From: Rothia aerolata
GTDB taxonomy: Bacteria; Actinomycetota; Actinomycetes; Actinomycetales; Micrococcaceae
Assembly (NCBI RefSeq): GCF_014635585.1
Contig: NZ_BMDC01000001.1
Coordinates: 1,216,139 to 1,280,138, forward strand
Reading direction: 5' to 3'
Length of the DNA: 64,000 nt
Made by a program: the position numbers and the translations under genes. Each line of letters opens with the position of its first letter. Within the stretch, counting starts at the first letter, position 1. This document shows positions 34,219-42,681 of this stretch, one piece after another. Below the pieces are notes generated by a model. That model searched no databases and had not been told where the DNA came from. It saw nothing but the letters and a program-made list of their open reading frames with translations.

Positions 34219-34698
34219 TTATTTCACAGGTGTTTTTGCACGCAATCGCACAGCTACACAATGAATCAGCAGGATTCCCAGACCCCAACCCAACAATCCA
34301 CCCAGGGAATTTGCAAAAATATCCCACAGCGACGACGTGCGGCCCGGTAGCAGCAGCTGAACCGTCTCAATCACGCAGGTGGCCAGCGCAGAAATCACTA
34401 CCGCCCCAAAGCGCCTGCGGGCAGGAAGAAGCAGGGTGAGTAACAGACCCAGGGGAACGAACATTACCACGTTAGAGAGCCATTCCACCTGGTTATAGCC
34501 GAACCAGGCAGGTAGCCACCCCACCGCGTGACCGGTCTCCAAGAGCAGCCTCAGGCTCTCCCCTCCGGCATTGGCGTCCACGTGAACGGGCCAGAGTACC
34601 ACCGCGGCTACGAGCAGGCAGTAGAGACTAAGGACGGCGCGCGCCGCCCTGCGCGTTCGAGCTGCGGCAGCGGCGTCCTGAAAAAGAACCGAGGCCAC
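34219..34698 (-). CDS. VanZ-like membrane protein
   Basis: 159 residues, GTG start directly after the upstream gene's TAG. Four hydrophobic segments; the VanZ signature is visible in NVVMFVPLGLLLTLLLP, CVIETVQLLLPGRTSSLWDIFANSLGGLLGWGLG. VanZ in enterococci gives low teicoplanin resistance, but most relatives are uncharacterised. It is the last gene after two histidine phosphatases. Its 3' end is 43 bases from the fructose promoter. Confidence 0.85.
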   Translation of the reverse strand: MASVLFQDAAAAARTRRAARAVLSLYCLLVAAVVLWPVHVDANAGGESLRLLLETGHAVGWLPAWFGYNQVEWLSNVVMFVPLGLLLTLLLPARRRFGAVVISALATCVIETVQLLLPGRTSSLWDIFANSLGGLLGWGLGILLIHCVAVRLRAKTPVK

Positions 34699-35292
34699 CT
34701 AGGGCTTACCCACCAGCAGCGGCTCATCTTCCTCCCGCCAGGCGAAAAGGCCCTCCAGGGGAATCTCCAGCGGGGCGGCGTTGGGCACCGGGGTAGCCCA
34801 CTCCCTGCCGTTGGAGGCAGACAGCACACGGCGAATCAGGGAACCGTGGGAGACGGCGATAATGCGCTGGCCGGGGTAGGCTAGCACAATCTCGCGCAGG
34901 GTCTGCACACCGCGCACATAGACGCTGCGCTCAGACTCCACACCCTGGTAGAAAGCATCAGGGGCACGGCGGGCCTCTTCGGGGATGTCCAAGCCCTCAG
35001 CCTCACCGTAGTGGCGCTCCACCAGACCCTCATAGGTAGCAGTCAGCTCCAGGCCCAGGCGGGAGCCCACAATCTCGGCGGTCTCCCTGGCCCGAGACAG
35101 CGGTGAAGAAACCAAAACGTCAAAGCCCAAGCCCAAGTCTGCCAGCTTATCGCCGGTCTCAACCGCCTGCTGGCGCCCGCGATCATTGAGCGGAATATCG
35201 GAGGAGCCCTGCATCAGGTGGTTCTTGTTCCAGTCGGTCTGCCCGTGGCGAATCAGGGTCAGCGAACCGGTTAGGTCAATCTTCTCAGCCAT
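34699..35292 (-). CDS. Histidine phosphatase (phosphoglycerate-mutase-like), copy 2
   Basis: 197 residues. LIRHGQTDWNKN has the catalytic histidine and arginine, SSPLSRARETAEI the second arginine, HYGEAEGLDIPEE the acid/base region and IIAVSHGSLIRRVL the second histidine. It removes phosphate from an unknown small molecule or phosphoglycerate. It follows a related gene with a 3-base gap (34-45% similar by eye), a tandem pair, and its stop abuts the VanZ gene start. Confidence 0.9.
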   Translation of the reverse strand: MAEKIDLTGSLTLIRHGQTDWNKNHLMQGSSDIPLNDRGRQQAVETGDKLADLGLGFDVLVSSPLSRARETAEIVGSRLGLELTATYEGLVERHYGEAEGLDIPEEARRAPDAFYQGVESERSVYVRGVQTLREIVLAYPGQRIIAVSHGSLIRRVLSASNGREWATPVPNAAPLEIPLEGLFAWREEDEPLLVGKP

Positions 35293-35295
35293 GCC

Positions 35296-35910
35296 TTAGA
35301 CTCCTTCGTTACTGTGCTTGAGCAAATCCAGCCGCACTTCAGTCACCGCGGCGTTGGGAGGAATCGGCACTTCCTCACCGGTGAGCTCGGTTAGCACCTG
35401 CGAAATCCACATTCCGTGGGCCACCACAATCAAATTCTGCCCCGCATGCTCTTCAAGGGCGGTGTTCAGCGCCGCAATACCGCGCTTCCGCAGGTTCTCA
35501 AGAGGCTCAATCCCCTCAAAAATCTCTTCAATATTTTGCCAGTTATCGGGGGTCACCTGCACGCCCTCGGCAGAGCCGAAGCTACGCTCCTGCATACCCT
35601 CGTAGGTTCCCTCCACCTCAAGGCCCAGGTGTTTGGCGATAATCGAACCGGTCTCATAGGCGCGAGACAGCGGGGAGGTCACCACGGAGTCCCAGGAAAA
35701 ACCGCTGTTTTCCTCGCGCACCAGACCGGCAAAATTCTCAAGGTTCTGCGCCGCTTCTTCTGCCTGTTCCCTGCCGGTGTCGTTGAGGGGAATGTCCTCC
35801 TGGCCCTGGAACCTGCGCTGAAGATTCCAGTCGGTCTGGCCGTGGCGCACCAGCACCAGGCGGGCCTGCTCGGGATGGTTAGCAAGATCAGAAGAAGCAG
35901 AATCAGTCAT
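35296..35910 (-). CDS. Histidine phosphatase (phosphoglycerate-mutase-like), copy 1
   Basis: 204 residues. LVRHGQTDWNLQRRFQGQEDIPLND carries the RHG catalytic motif, TSPLSRAYETGSI the second arginine, RSFGSAEG the acidic loop, and LIVVAHGMWISQVL the second catalytic histidine. First gene of a three-gene unit with the next phosphatase and the VanZ-like gene. Substrate unknown; cobalamin-type alpha-ribazole phosphatase or a broad acid phosphatase are alternatives. Confidence 0.9.
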   Translation of the reverse strand: MTDSASSDLANHPEQARLVLVRHGQTDWNLQRRFQGQEDIPLNDTGREQAEEAAQNLENFAGLVREENSGFSWDSVVTSPLSRAYETGSIIAKHLGLEVEGTYEGMQERSFGSAEGVQVTPDNWQNIEEIFEGIEPLENLRKRGIAALNTALEEHAGQNLIVVAHGMWISQVLTELTGEEVPIPPNAAVTEVRLDLLKHSNEGV

Positions 35911-36038
35911 ACATCCATCATCTCAAAGCCACCCCCGCTCCCCCGCCTCAGACGAACGGGAGCTTGGGCACACCTACTGACCGGGTAGTATCTTACGCCC
36001 GCCCAGCACGGGCCCCACGTCTATGAAAGAATAGACAT

Positions 36039-36749
36039 ATGTTCACCACTACCGTATCTGACGATTGGTACCCCACCTGCGTGGTCTTCGACTGCGATGG
36101 AATTCTCATCGACTCCGAAACCCGCTGGAACGCCTACCAAAAGCAAATCTTTGCCAAGTACGGCGCCACCATGACAGACGAGCTTGAAGAGGAACTGACC
36201 GGTTCCACCGCCCAGGCAGTTGCCCAGGTTCTCGCCGAGCTGACCGTTCCAGAGAACGAGACCTTCGAGAACCACTATCAGCACGTTCTTGAGGAAATTA
36301 ACGCCAGGGAGGCCAGCGTTGCCGGCGAAGGTGTCGAGCTGATTCCCGGTGCCCTTGAGGTCATGCAAAAAATCTCCGAGGTTCTCCCCGTAGCGGTCGC
36401 CTCAAATTCATCGAGCAAGCTGCTCACCCACAAGCTCAACCACTACGGATATGCACCCTACCTGCGCACCTGGGTGGGCGCCAACGACGTCGATAACCCC
36501 AAACCCGCCCCCGATATGTACACCGAGGCTGTTCAGCGCCTGGGCGGAACCCCCGAGCGCGCCCTGACCTTTGAAGATTCCGGTACCGGAGTCAAGGCCG
36601 CCCAGAGCGCGGGCACGGTGACCATGGTCTTTACCCAGACCCCCGAAAACGCACCGCAGGGCAATGGCTACTTCACCTCTTTTGAGGATTCCCAGCTCCA
36701 CGCTCAGCTCGACACCTGGCTCACCATGTATAAGGAAAACCAAGCATAA
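36039..36749 (+). CDS. HAD-superfamily hydrolase, beta-phosphoglucomutase-like
   Basis: 236 residues. VVFDCDGILIDSE has the nucleophile Asp and the acid/base Asp; a helical cap follows; motif II is VASNSSSK, motif III KPAPDMYTEAVQRLG and motif IV TFEDSGTGVKAAQSAG. These enzymes hydrolyse or isomerise sugar phosphates and related small phosphates. It is followed after 18 bases by a membrane protein on the same strand. Confidence 0.9.
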   Translation: MFTTTVSDDWYPTCVVFDCDGILIDSETRWNAYQKQIFAKYGATMTDELEEELTGSTAQAVAQVLAELTVPENETFENHYQHVLEEINAREASVAGEGVELIPGALEVMQKISEVLPVAVASNSSSKLLTHKLNHYGYAPYLRTWVGANDVDNPKPAPDMYTEAVQRLGGTPERALTFEDSGTGVKAAQSAGTVTMVFTQTPENAPQGNGYFTSFEDSQLHAQLDTWLTMYKENQA

Positions 36750-36767
36750 AGAGGCGGTGGGAAGAGA

Positions 36768-37463
36768 ATGACCAAGCGCAACAACAATCGATTCGGGCTC
36801 CGCTTTGAAGATATGAGCGAGCAGGATCGCGCCTACTACAGCGCTTTCTTTCAGGATCCCGCCCCCGCTGAGGGCGAGCCCGGCTATACGGTACCTGCCC
36901 ACCGGGCGGTAGCCGCCCGGGTTCGCATGTATTTTGGGCTCAGTTTCACCCTCTTTGTGGTGGGCCTGCTCTGCACCCTGGTGCCCCTCTTCACCGGCCA
37001 CCTGCTCCTTGCCGGGGCAGGTCTGCTGGTGGTGCTGGTGGGGCTCTTTCTGCTGATTGCCGTACGACGCCGCCGCTTCGCTTCCCTGCGGGTTCCCGGC
37101 CAGGCGCCGGTTGCCAAAAACAAGAAAGCCAAGTGGTTCTGGTTCCCGCACTCCCTGGTGCTCTTAGGGGTTGCCTCAGCCATTATCGCCATTGCGGTGG
37201 TTCCCTACCTCTTCGCGCCCGAAGACGAGAACCTGATGCGCAGCCACGTTGCCATGTGGACAGAAATCACTCTGCTACTGTGGCTCATGGCTGCCCTCTT
37301 CTACGGCATCTTTGCCCTGGCGGTCTACACGCCCGAAGACCACGACGAGTCGATTATCCGCCCCACCGACTATGCCGAGCGCCAGCTAGAAAAAGACCTC
37401 TCCCGCGGAATCAAGCATGGGGACGACGACTTCTACGACTCCAGCTGGATTAGCGGGCGCTAG
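36768..37463 (+). CDS. Four-TM membrane protein, unknown function
   Basis: 231 residues; GGGAAGAG precedes the ATG. A soluble N-terminus of about 45 residues, then two TM helices (YFGLSFTLFVVGLLCTLVPL; LLLAGAGLLVVLVGLFLLIAV), a basic loop with an Arg run and KNKKAKW, two further helices, and an acidic C-terminal tail of about 45 residues. I recognise no family. It may share a transcript with the HAD gene. A 200-base nested palindrome follows. Confidence 0.75.
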   Translation: MTKRNNNRFGLRFEDMSEQDRAYYSAFFQDPAPAEGEPGYTVPAHRAVAARVRMYFGLSFTLFVVGLLCTLVPLFTGHLLLAGAGLLVVLVGLFLLIAVRRRRFASLRVPGQAPVAKNKKAKWFWFPHSLVLLGVASAIIAIAVVPYLFAPEDENLMRSHVAMWTEITLLLWLMAALFYGIFALAVYTPEDHDESIIRPTDYAERQLEKDLSRGIKHGDDDFYDSSWISGR

Positions 37464-37505
37464 GTTCGCCGATAGTGGCTGTGCTGGGGCCAGGGCAAAC
37501 GCTCT

Positions 37506-37704
37506 GCGCCTGATTCCCTCGCCCCGCCCGCGATCGCTGAGCGATCGTGGGCGGGGCTCAGTCCATACGGCGCTGCCGCGTTCGCCCTGTCCCATGCTCG
37601 CGGCGCAACTAGCGGCGGAACGCGGGAGGCCTCGACGCGCCGTATGGACTGAAACGCCGCCCCAAGCCCCTAGGGCTTGCGGCGGCGTTGAGGGAATCAG
37701 GCGC
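37506..37704. repeat. 199-base nested inverted-repeat element
   Basis: Outer perfect 15-base arms GCGCCTGATTCCCTC (37506-37520) and GAGGGAATCAGGCGC (37690-37704) enclose three further stems: GCCCCGCCC...GCGATCG hairpin at 37521-37557 (one mismatch), TCAGTCCATACGGCGC at 37558-37573 with GCGCCGTATGGACTGA at 37637-37652, which itself holds CCGCGTTC/GAACGCGG, and AACGCCGCC...GGCGGCGTT at 37653-37689. The stems tile the element with almost no unpaired joints, like a multibranch RNA. It fills most of the 302-base gap between the membrane protein gene and metI; no gene is seen there. Confidence 0.85.
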
Positions 37705-37765
37705 TAGAGGCTCCCGCGGACGACGCGAACCTAACTCAGCAAGAGAACCGAACCCGGCGGCGTCC

Positions 37766-38461
37766 TTATCGGCGCATGACCTTCCGCGCCAGCACGTTAC
37801 CCACGAACTGAATCAGCTGCACCATAATGATGATGACGCCCACCACGGTCCAGGTCACGTAGGAGTTGAAGCGCTGGTAGCCATCGACCATGGCCACCTG
37901 GCCCAGGCCGCCGCCACCCACGTAGCCGGCCATTGCCGACATGTCGACCACGCCGATTACCAGGAAGGTGTAGCCGAGAATCAGGGGGCCCAGCGCCTCG
38001 GGAATCATCACCGAGAAGAGAATCCGCGCCTTTGACGCGCCCATGGAGCGGGCTGCCTCAATCACGCCGGGGTCAATGGAGACCAGGTTCTGCTCCACGA
38101 TGCGGGCAATGGCAAAGACCGCCGCGAAGCACATGGCGAAAATGGCTGCGTTGGTGCCCAGGCGGGTGCCGACGACGGCAACGGTCCAGGGGCCCAGGGC
38201 CGCCAGAAGGATGATGAAGGGGATGGGGCGAACCACGTTGACGATGACGTTGAGAATGAAGTTCACCGGGCGGTTGGCCAGAATGTTGCCCTGGCGGGTG
38301 GTGTAGAGCAGGCCGCCGATCACCAGACCGATGAAACCTGCAATCACCATGGTCACCGCCACCATGTAGACGGTGTCGAGAATAGCGGGCCAGAGCTTAC
38401 CGGGTAAGAAAGTCTCCCAGTTGATTTCGTTGACTGCTACGAGCTTGCCGGTGGTGTTCAT
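37766..38461 (-). CDS. metI: Methionine ABC transporter permease
   Basis: 231 residues with five membrane helices and the BPD permease signature EAARSMGASKARILFSVMIPEALGPLILG. It forms the channel for D/L-methionine uptake with MetN and the lipoprotein MetQ. Its ATG overlaps the metN stop by four bases. Last gene of metQ-metN-metI. Confidence 0.94.
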   Translation of the reverse strand: MNTTGKLVAVNEINWETFLPGKLWPAILDTVYMVAVTMVIAGFIGLVIGGLLYTTRQGNILANRPVNFILNVIVNVVRPIPFIILLAALGPWTVAVVGTRLGTNAAIFAMCFAAVFAIARIVEQNLVSIDPGVIEAARSMGASKARILFSVMIPEALGPLILGYTFLVIGVVDMSAMAGYVGGGGLGQVAMVDGYQRFNSYVTWTVVGVIIIMVQLIQFVGNVLARKVMRR

Positions 38462-39519
38462 GAACGCACCTCTTTCACGCGGGTTACGGTGCCGAGTTCG
38501 GCAATGACGGCGTCTACGCTGGTGACTTCGCCGATGAGTTCAAGGGTCAGGTTGCCGTAGGACTTACCCTGTAGGGTTTCCAAGCCGCCCTGCACGATGT
38601 TGAATTGCACGCCTCGGTTGCCCAGGTAAGAGAGCACCTTGCCGATACCCTGGTTGCCCTCGGTAATTTCGATATTGACCAGGTAGCCGCGGTGGCGGGC
38701 CTTGAGCTCTGCTGCTTCGTCTTTGGACGGCGCCTGCTTGACGGTGGTTGCCACAAAGCGCTGGGCCACCTCGGTCTGCGGGGCAGAGAAAACGTCGTAG
38801 ACATTGCCCAGTTCCACGACCCTGCCCTTTTCCATGACCGCCACGCGGTCTGCGATGGAGGAGACGACGTCCATCTCGTGGGTAATAACCACCACGGTAA
38901 TACCGAGCTCAGCATTGACCTTCTTCAGCAGGGAAAGCACCTCTGAGGTGGTCTCGGGGTCGAGCGCTGAGGTGGATTCGTCAGCCAGGAGCAAGGACGG
39001 CGAGGTGGCGAGCGCACGTGCAATGCCCACGCGCTGCTTCTGGCCGCCAGAGAGCTGGTCTGGGTAGCTCTTCGCCTTGTCTGCCAGGCCCACGAACTCC
39101 AGCATTTCCTGCACGCGGGCGCGGCGCTTTGCCTTGTCCCAGCCCGCTACCTTGAGCGGAAATTCTACGTTGCTGGCAACGGTACGGGAGTTCATCAGGT
39201 TGAACTGCTGGAAGATCATGCCAATGTTATGGCGTGCCTCGCGCAAGGCTGATTCCCGCTGGCCCGAGATGGTGCGGCCGTCTACGGTCAGGGTTCCCGA
39301 GGTGGTGGTTTCCAGACCGTTAATCAGGCGCACCAGGGTTGATTTACCGGCGCCAGAGTAGCCGATGATAGCGAAAATTTCTCCGCGTTTGATGGTCAGC
39401 GAAACATCATCGACCGCGGCAAAGGTCTTTTTACCGGTCTTGAATTCTTTGGTGACGTTTTCAAGAACCACCATGTCTTGGGAAACCGGCTGCGAGGCCT
39501 TAGCTATTTCTGAGCTCAT
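38458..39519 (-). CDS. metN: Methionine ABC transporter ATPase
   Basis: 353 residues from the ATG at 39519 (MSSEIAKAS); upstream in-frame ATG and GTG codons exist but lack a good ribosome site, so the start is uncertain. Walker A GYSGAGKST, Q loop MIFQQFNLM, signature LSGGQKQR, Walker B LLLADESTSALD, H loop VITHEMD. The C-terminal NIL/ACT-like domain (YLVNIEITEGNQGIGKVLSYL) is the methionine sensor that inhibits uptake when the cell is full. Confidence 0.93.
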   Translation of the reverse strand: MSSEIAKASQPVSQDMVVLENVTKEFKTGKKTFAAVDDVSLTIKRGEIFAIIGYSGAGKSTLVRLINGLETTTSGTLTVDGRTISGQRESALREARHNIGMIFQQFNLMNSRTVASNVEFPLKVAGWDKAKRRARVQEMLEFVGLADKAKSYPDQLSGGQKQRVGIARALATSPSLLLADESTSALDPETTSEVLSLLKKVNAELGITVVVITHEMDVVSSIADRVAVMEKGRVVELGNVYDVFSAPQTEVAQRFVATTVKQAPSKDEAAELKARHRGYLVNIEITEGNQGIGKVLSYLGNRGVQFNIVQGGLETLQGKSYGNLTLELIGEVTSVDAVIAELGTVTRVKEVRS

Positions 39520-39563
39520 AGTATGCTTTCGTGCTTTTGACGTAGTAGGCATAGACGGCATAA

Positions 39564-39640
39564 AAGCGGTAACCGCTGGGTCTGCCGCTGACACCGTGAG
39601 TTTTCAAGGTATCAGGCGGGCAGGGGTACGGCTACCGCTT
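39564..39640 (-). promoter_or_regulatory. Hairpin between metQ and metN
   Basis: AAGCGGTAACCG (39564-39575) pairs with CGGCTACCGCTT (39629-39640) with one mismatch, and the right-hand end holds a perfect small palindrome AGCGGTAACCGCT. It lies in the leader of metN, just after the metQ stop. It could set a higher level of the binding protein relative to the membrane parts, as intercistronic hairpins do in other ABC operons; this is inference. Confidence 0.45.
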
Positions 39641-39656
39641 CTGTGCGTGAGTGTTG

Positions 39657-40544
39657 TTACTGCTGTTCCTGCAGGGCCTTCTCGGTCTCGTCGAGAATCT
39701 TGTTCAGCTCCTCCTGGGAGTCGTTCACCTCAATGGCGGTACCCTGGGTGTTGTCGGAGACAGCCTGCTGTACAGCGTCGGAGTGGAAGACCTCTACAAG
39801 CTTCTTGTAGGTCTCGTTGTCGAGATCTTCGGGCTGTACGGCAAAGACGTTGGCGTACTTCTTAGCGGCGTCGGAGGAGGCGTCGTCCACAGCAATGGCG
39901 TCAGTTGCCTCCAGGCCGGCGTCAGCCAGGAAGTCGTTGTTGATGACAGAGCCAGCGTTCTCGCCCAGGGAGAGGGCAGCCTGGGTTGCGTCAACGGCTA
40001 CAACCTCAACCTTGGAGTTTTCGGTATCGATGTCATCCACGGTAGGGTACTGAACGTTGGGATCCTTGAAGGAAATCAGGTCGTTGCCCTCAAGCACCAG
40101 CAGGGCGCGCACCGAGTTGGTGGGGTCATTGGGGATTGCGATGGTCTCGCCCTCACCAATCTGATCTACCGAATCGTACTTCTCAGAGTAGAGACCCAGG
40201 GGGTAAATTTCGGTTCCACCCAGCACAGCAATGTCTCCGCCGTTGGAGTTGTTGTAGTTAGCCAGGTAGTCGATGTGCTGGAACCAGTTGATGTCAATGT
40301 CGCCGTTTTCCAGAGCGGGGTTGGGCTGGTTGTAGTCGGAGAGATCCTGAATCTCCACCTCAATGCCCTCGGCCTTTGCCTCTTCTACGAAAGCATCGTG
40401 TACAGCGTCTGCGCCCACAACACCGATGGTGATGGGGTCGCCGGACTCACCGGATGCGGCTCCCTGCTCGGAGGAGTTTGAACCACATGCAGCCAGGCCA
40501 AAGGCAAGGGGCAGTACTGCGAGAGAGGCAACGAATTTCTTCAC
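39657..40544 (-). CDS. metQ: Methionine-binding lipoprotein
   Basis: 295 residues from a GTG at 40544 (VKKFVASLAVLPLAFGLAAC), a classic lipoprotein signal with lipobox LAAC; an ATG at 40565 would add seven residues in front. NlpA/MetQ family features: ITIGVVGADAVHDAFVEEAKAEGIEVEIQDLSDYNQPNPALENGDIDINWFQHIDYL and IAIPNDPTNSVRALLVLE. It binds methionine outside the membrane. First gene of metQ-metN-metI. Confidence 0.93.
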   Translation of the reverse strand: MKKFVASLAVLPLAFGLAACGSNSSEQGAASGESGDPITIGVVGADAVHDAFVEEAKAEGIEVEIQDLSDYNQPNPALENGDIDINWFQHIDYLANYNNSNGGDIAVLGGTEIYPLGLYSEKYDSVDQIGEGETIAIPNDPTNSVRALLVLEGNDLISFKDPNVQYPTVDDIDTENSKVEVVAVDATQAALSLGENAGSVINNDFLADAGLEATDAIAVDDASSDAAKKYANVFAVQPEDLDNETYKKLVEVFHSDAVQQAVSDNTQGTAIEVNDSQEELNKILDETEKALQEQQ

Positions 40545-40642
40545 GGCTATGAATCTTTCTGTCATACAAAATGTGAGCTGTTCCGGCCCCGATCGGAGCC
40601 GTTACAAAGTGATTGCTTCAATTCAAACACGGCAGAAAAGCA

Positions 40643-40701
40643 GACGCCATGTGCCGCTAAAAATGAGTAGTTATAAGGCATTTTTAACGGCACACGGCGT
40701 C
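40643..40701 (-). terminator. Terminator hairpin after the acyl-CoA ligase gene
   Basis: GACGCCATGTGCCG...AAAAATG from 40643 pairs with CATTTTT...CGGCACACGGCGTC ending at 40701, with one mismatch and one bulge in about 22 pairs. It begins 21 bases after the ligase stop on the minus strand. The metQ promoter must lie in the 100 bases beyond it. Confidence 0.8.
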
Positions 40702-40722
40702 ACAATGTAACAATTCGTAATA

Positions 40723-42447
40723 CTACTGTTTGCCGTATTTTTCCTCCAGTTGCAGGCGCACCTGCCGGCGCAGGGTCTTGCCCAGCATCGAGCGGGGGAA
40801 GTCCTGAACCTCAAAAATTCGGCGGGGCACCTTGTAGCGGGTGATTTCGCTGTAGCAGTGCTCGCGCAGTTCCGCCTCGTCAATGGCGTAGCCCTCGGCG
40901 GCAATCACCGCAGCCACCACCATCTCTCCGCCGCCCTCGCGCGGCAGACCCACCACCGCGGCGTCCGCAACGGAGTCATGACGCCGCAGCGCCACCTCCA
41001 CCTCGCTGGGCGAGACGTTGAAGCCACCGGTAATAATGACTTCTTTAATGCGGTCTACCACGTAGAGGAAGTAGTCTTCGTCCATCTTGACGATGTCGCC
41101 GGTGCGCAGCCAGCCCTCGGGGGTGATGGAGGCGCGGGTCTCTTCTTCACGCTTGTAGTAACCCTTGAAGCGCTGGGGGCCGCGCACCCAGAGCTCGCCC
41201 TCCTCCCCCAGGGGCACATCTTGGCCGGTTTCTGGGTCAACAATGCGCAGGTCGGTATCGGGGAAGGGAATACCGATGGACCCTGCCCGGCGGGTGTCAT
41301 TGAGCGGATTGCACGAAACCAGGGGCGCGCACTCAGTTAGGCCGTAGCCCTCTACCAGGTAGCCTCCCGACTTCTCCTCCCACTCAGCCACCAATTCGGG
41401 CGGCAGGTTCATGGCACCGGAGACCGCGTAGCGAATACCTTTGATCGAGATTCCGCGCTCTTCAGCGGTGTCTAGCAGGCGGCGGTAAACCGGCGGAACA
41501 GCGGGAAGAAGGGTGGGCATCACCTTCTTCATGGCCTTGAGAATCAGGTCAATATCCACGGTGGGGAATATAACCAGGCGGGCCTGGCAGAGCACCGCGA
41601 TGGTCAACCCCAAAGTCATACCGTAGGCGTGGAAGAGGGGAAGCACCGAGTAAAATACTTCATCGTCGCTGGGCTGAATCCACTCCTCCCCCATGCGGGC
41701 GTTGGCCTCAAGGTTACGGTGGGTGAGCATAACCCCCTTGGGCGTGCCGGTGGTGCCCGAGGTGTAGAGCATCAGCGCCTGGTCGTGGGCGGTGGGCCGG
41801 TGGTGGTTGGGGTCAATCGGCTCGTTTTTCAGCAGGGACTTCCAGCTCTTGGTTCCGCGGGCGTGACCTTCCAGCTTCTCGCGGGACTTCTTCATCGACC
41901 GCAGGGGTAGATTTAGGGCGGTGCGCATGTGCAGGGGCATGGCCTCGATCATGTTCACCGCAAAGATGGCCTGCGGGCGAACGTCTGCCGGCAGGCTGGT
42001 CACGTGCTCAGCCGCCTTATCCCAGACAATCGCCACCTTGGCGCGGTGATCCTCAAACATATGGCGCAGCTCGGCTGAAGTGTAGAGCGGGTTGTGCTCT
42101 ACCACCACAGCGCCCAGGCGCGCCACCGCGTAGAAAGCAACAATATGCTGGGGGCAGTTGGGCAGAATAATGGCAACGCGGTCGCCCGCATTGACTCCCG
42201 CCTTACGCAGCCCCTCTGCAACGCGCTGGATTTGCTCGCCCAGTTCAGCGTAGGTGGTGGTGGCACCGAAGAATTGCAGAGCAATCTTGTGCGGTACTTC
42301 CCGCACCGCCTGCTCCATCAGGTGGCTCAGAGAGGTCTCTGGCAGACTCAGTACATTCTGAGTTTTTTCGGTGTAATTCTTGGTCCAGAGCCGGTTTTGC
42401 AGCGGCCAAGTTTCTTCAGCTGAGGCTTGATTCTGGGCATTGTGCAT
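40723..42447 (-). CDS. fadD: Long-chain fatty acid-CoA ligase
   Basis: 574 residues from the ATG at 42447 (MHNAQNQASAEE); the frame extends to 42492 but that would cross the promoter of the divergent small gene. AMP-binding signature MLYTSGTTGTPKGVMLTHRN, then EGYGLTECAPLVSCNP, GELWVRGPQRFKGYY, LRTGDIVKMDEDYFLYVVDRIKEVIITGGFNVSPSEVE and the final KVPRRIFEVQDFPRSMLGKTLRR with the catalytic lysine. It activates fatty acids to acyl-CoA. Confidence 0.93.
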   Translation of the reverse strand: MHNAQNQASAEETWPLQNRLWTKNYTEKTQNVLSLPETSLSHLMEQAVREVPHKIALQFFGATTTYAELGEQIQRVAEGLRKAGVNAGDRVAIILPNCPQHIVAFYAVARLGAVVVEHNPLYTSAELRHMFEDHRAKVAIVWDKAAEHVTSLPADVRPQAIFAVNMIEAMPLHMRTALNLPLRSMKKSREKLEGHARGTKSWKSLLKNEPIDPNHHRPTAHDQALMLYTSGTTGTPKGVMLTHRNLEANARMGEEWIQPSDDEVFYSVLPLFHAYGMTLGLTIAVLCQARLVIFPTVDIDLILKAMKKVMPTLLPAVPPVYRRLLDTAEERGISIKGIRYAVSGAMNLPPELVAEWEEKSGGYLVEGYGLTECAPLVSCNPLNDTRRAGSIGIPFPDTDLRIVDPETGQDVPLGEEGELWVRGPQRFKGYYKREEETRASITPEGWLRTGDIVKMDEDYFLYVVDRIKEVIITGGFNVSPSEVEVALRRHDSVADAAVVGLPREGGGEMVVAAVIAAEGYAIDEAELREHCYSEITRYKVPRRIFEVQDFPRSMLGKTLRRQVRLQLEEKYGKQ

Positions 42448-42455
42448 ACACACGA

Positions 42456-42484
42456 TTGTGCCATGAATACCCACCTGACATACT
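42456..42484 (+). promoter_or_regulatory. Promoter of a leaderless small gene
   Basis: TTGTGC (42456-42461), 17 bases, CATACT (42479-42484), then 6 bases to the ATG at 42491. The hexamers match the housekeeping consensus moderately and the spacing is ideal. The short distance and absence of a Shine-Dalgarno site indicate a leaderless transcript. Confidence 0.6.
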
Positions 42485-42490
42485 AAAGCC

Positions 42491-42637
42491 ATGGCTTACA
42501 AACAGTTACCCCCGCCCAGCGAAGAAGAAATTCGCGAGCTCATCCACCAGATTATTCGCCGCATGATTGCGGTGGGCCTGGTTGCCTGCCTACTGGGCGC
42601 ACTCATTATTGGGGCAATGGCCCTCTGGGATCGTTAG
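42491..42637 (+). CDS. 48-residue single-TM protein
   Basis: A short frame, ATG to TAG. The product starts MAYKQLPPPSEEEIRELIHQ, then IIRR, one membrane helix of about 24 residues (MIAVGLVACLLGALII and GAMALW) and DR. An acidic amphipathic head, a basic IIRR stop-transfer pair and a clean helix look like a real small membrane protein. It has its own promoter and is divergent from fadD; the next gene on the strand starts 44 bases later. I recognise no family. Confidence 0.65.
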   Translation: MAYKQLPPPSEEEIRELIHQIIRRMIAVGLVACLLGALIIGAMALWDR

Positions 42638-42681
42638 GCCATCAGCTATGTACTTTTCTAGGATGCGTTAGGGGCTAGGTC

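Noticed and set aside
40545..40642. SAM-type riboswitch before metQ
   Set aside because: Only about 100 bases lie between the preceding terminator and metQ, and I could not find the multi-helix pattern or anti-terminator of a SAM aptamer there.
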